Assembly (NCBI GenBank): GCA_963678675.1 | Contig: OY783192.1 | Location: 32,829,250 to 32,893,249, forward strand | Length of the DNA stretch: 64,000 bases | Direction of reading: 5' to 3' | Origin: Xiphydria camelus | Lineage: Eukaryota; Arthropoda; Insecta; Hymenoptera; Xiphydriidae | Shown here: piece by piece, positions 63,489-64,000 of the stretch | Numbering within the stretch: the stretch's first letter is position 1 | Layout of the letters: every line of letters begins with the position of its first letter | Notes under the pieces: generated by a model | What the model was told of the DNA's origin: nothing | Databases searched by the model: none | The model's input: only the letters and a program-made list of their open reading frames with translations | Program-made: the position numbers and the translations under genes

Positions 63489-64000
63489 TACAAAAATATG
63501 TGAACCGATTCGAGAACGAAATATTCGGCCCTGAAAAGAAAAGAATCTCTCACACGTATACGCATAGTAAAACTATTTAAATCATCCACCAACGAATCCT
63601 TCACATCGAATGACACGCGTGGAGAAAGAATTTGTAGCGCTTCGTTTGAAATGTCTTTTACTATAAAATTATCTACTCCAAACTACGACCAGCTTTTCTA
63701 TAGCACTCCTATTACGGAAGAACGATTCAGTAGCTCCAACTGAAGGAGAAAACGAGAATCGCGTCCATCCCCTCGCACTCGTCTATCTGCACCGGCATTT
63801 CGACCGCGCGCTGTACAGACGCGCCACAATTTTACAGTTCGATTCCGTCATATCGGGCGCGTAACGAGCAACGCGGAGACGGACGTACGTCGCCGCACCG
63901 CCTTCCGCTCATCGATCGACGGGGGTTTTAGAGCGCCGGACCGGCGTGCACGTAGAAAATTATAGGTGTCCTTCGAGATCTCGAGTCGGAGATACGCTCC
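63489..64000. other. Unassigned right edge
   Basis: 63500-63720 AT-rich, 63750-64000 CpG-rich. No gene or repeat match. Any feature here would continue beyond the window. Confidence 0.35.

Overview
The window reads as nuclear DNA from an insect, most likely a hymenopteran and probably an ant. That assignment is an inference from the composition and the transposon mix: CpG-rich unique blocks alternate with AT-rich transposon debris, there are many TA-flanked miniature elements and long (GA)n/(TC)n tracts, and a BEL/Pao element is primed by an arthropod-type tRNA-Tyr. I see no convincing exon of a host protein-coding gene and no rRNA, tRNA cluster or CRISPR. The only long credible coding region is the gag-pol gene of an LTR retrotransposon.

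Layout. 1-2250: an old ~300-bp duplication and a small TIR element. 2259-3864: an 11-bp GC-rich minisatellite of 146 units with no net phase slip, which opens all three minus-strand frames. 4014-5480: a ~540-bp near-perfect foldback followed by a truncated sister copy. 6.5-8.3 kb: nested miniature elements (MITEs). 9177-15399: a complete BEL/Pao retrotransposon on the minus strand with 350-bp LTRs that match wherever I compared them, a 5-bp target duplication, a tRNA-Tyr primer site and one uninterrupted 1755-codon gag-pol frame. 15.4-64 kb: alternating CpG-rich unique sequence and AT-rich islands made almost wholly of MITEs, which I sort into lettered families A-Z by cross-comparison inside the window.

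The most informative structures are the nests. A family C element (39964-42372) holds three insertions, one of them a 1544-bp pogo-type DNA transposon that keeps a psq-like helix-turn-helix and a PHD-like zinc finger but has lost its DDE core, and that carries about ten copies of a GTGTAATTTGG-like motif near its ends. Other nests are J in H, I in H, A in B, G in F, H in C, L in K, and one TIR element inside another at 23.9-24.5 kb. A ~140-bp stem-loop core beginning with a GATTATCTCGTTAYC-like motif recurs in elements with different ends, including one with piggyBac-type TTAA flanks. These nests give a relative order of transposition.

Letters A-Z are local labels for this window, not database names. 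Boundaries of diverged copies are good to about 5-20 bp. Identity statements are by eye.
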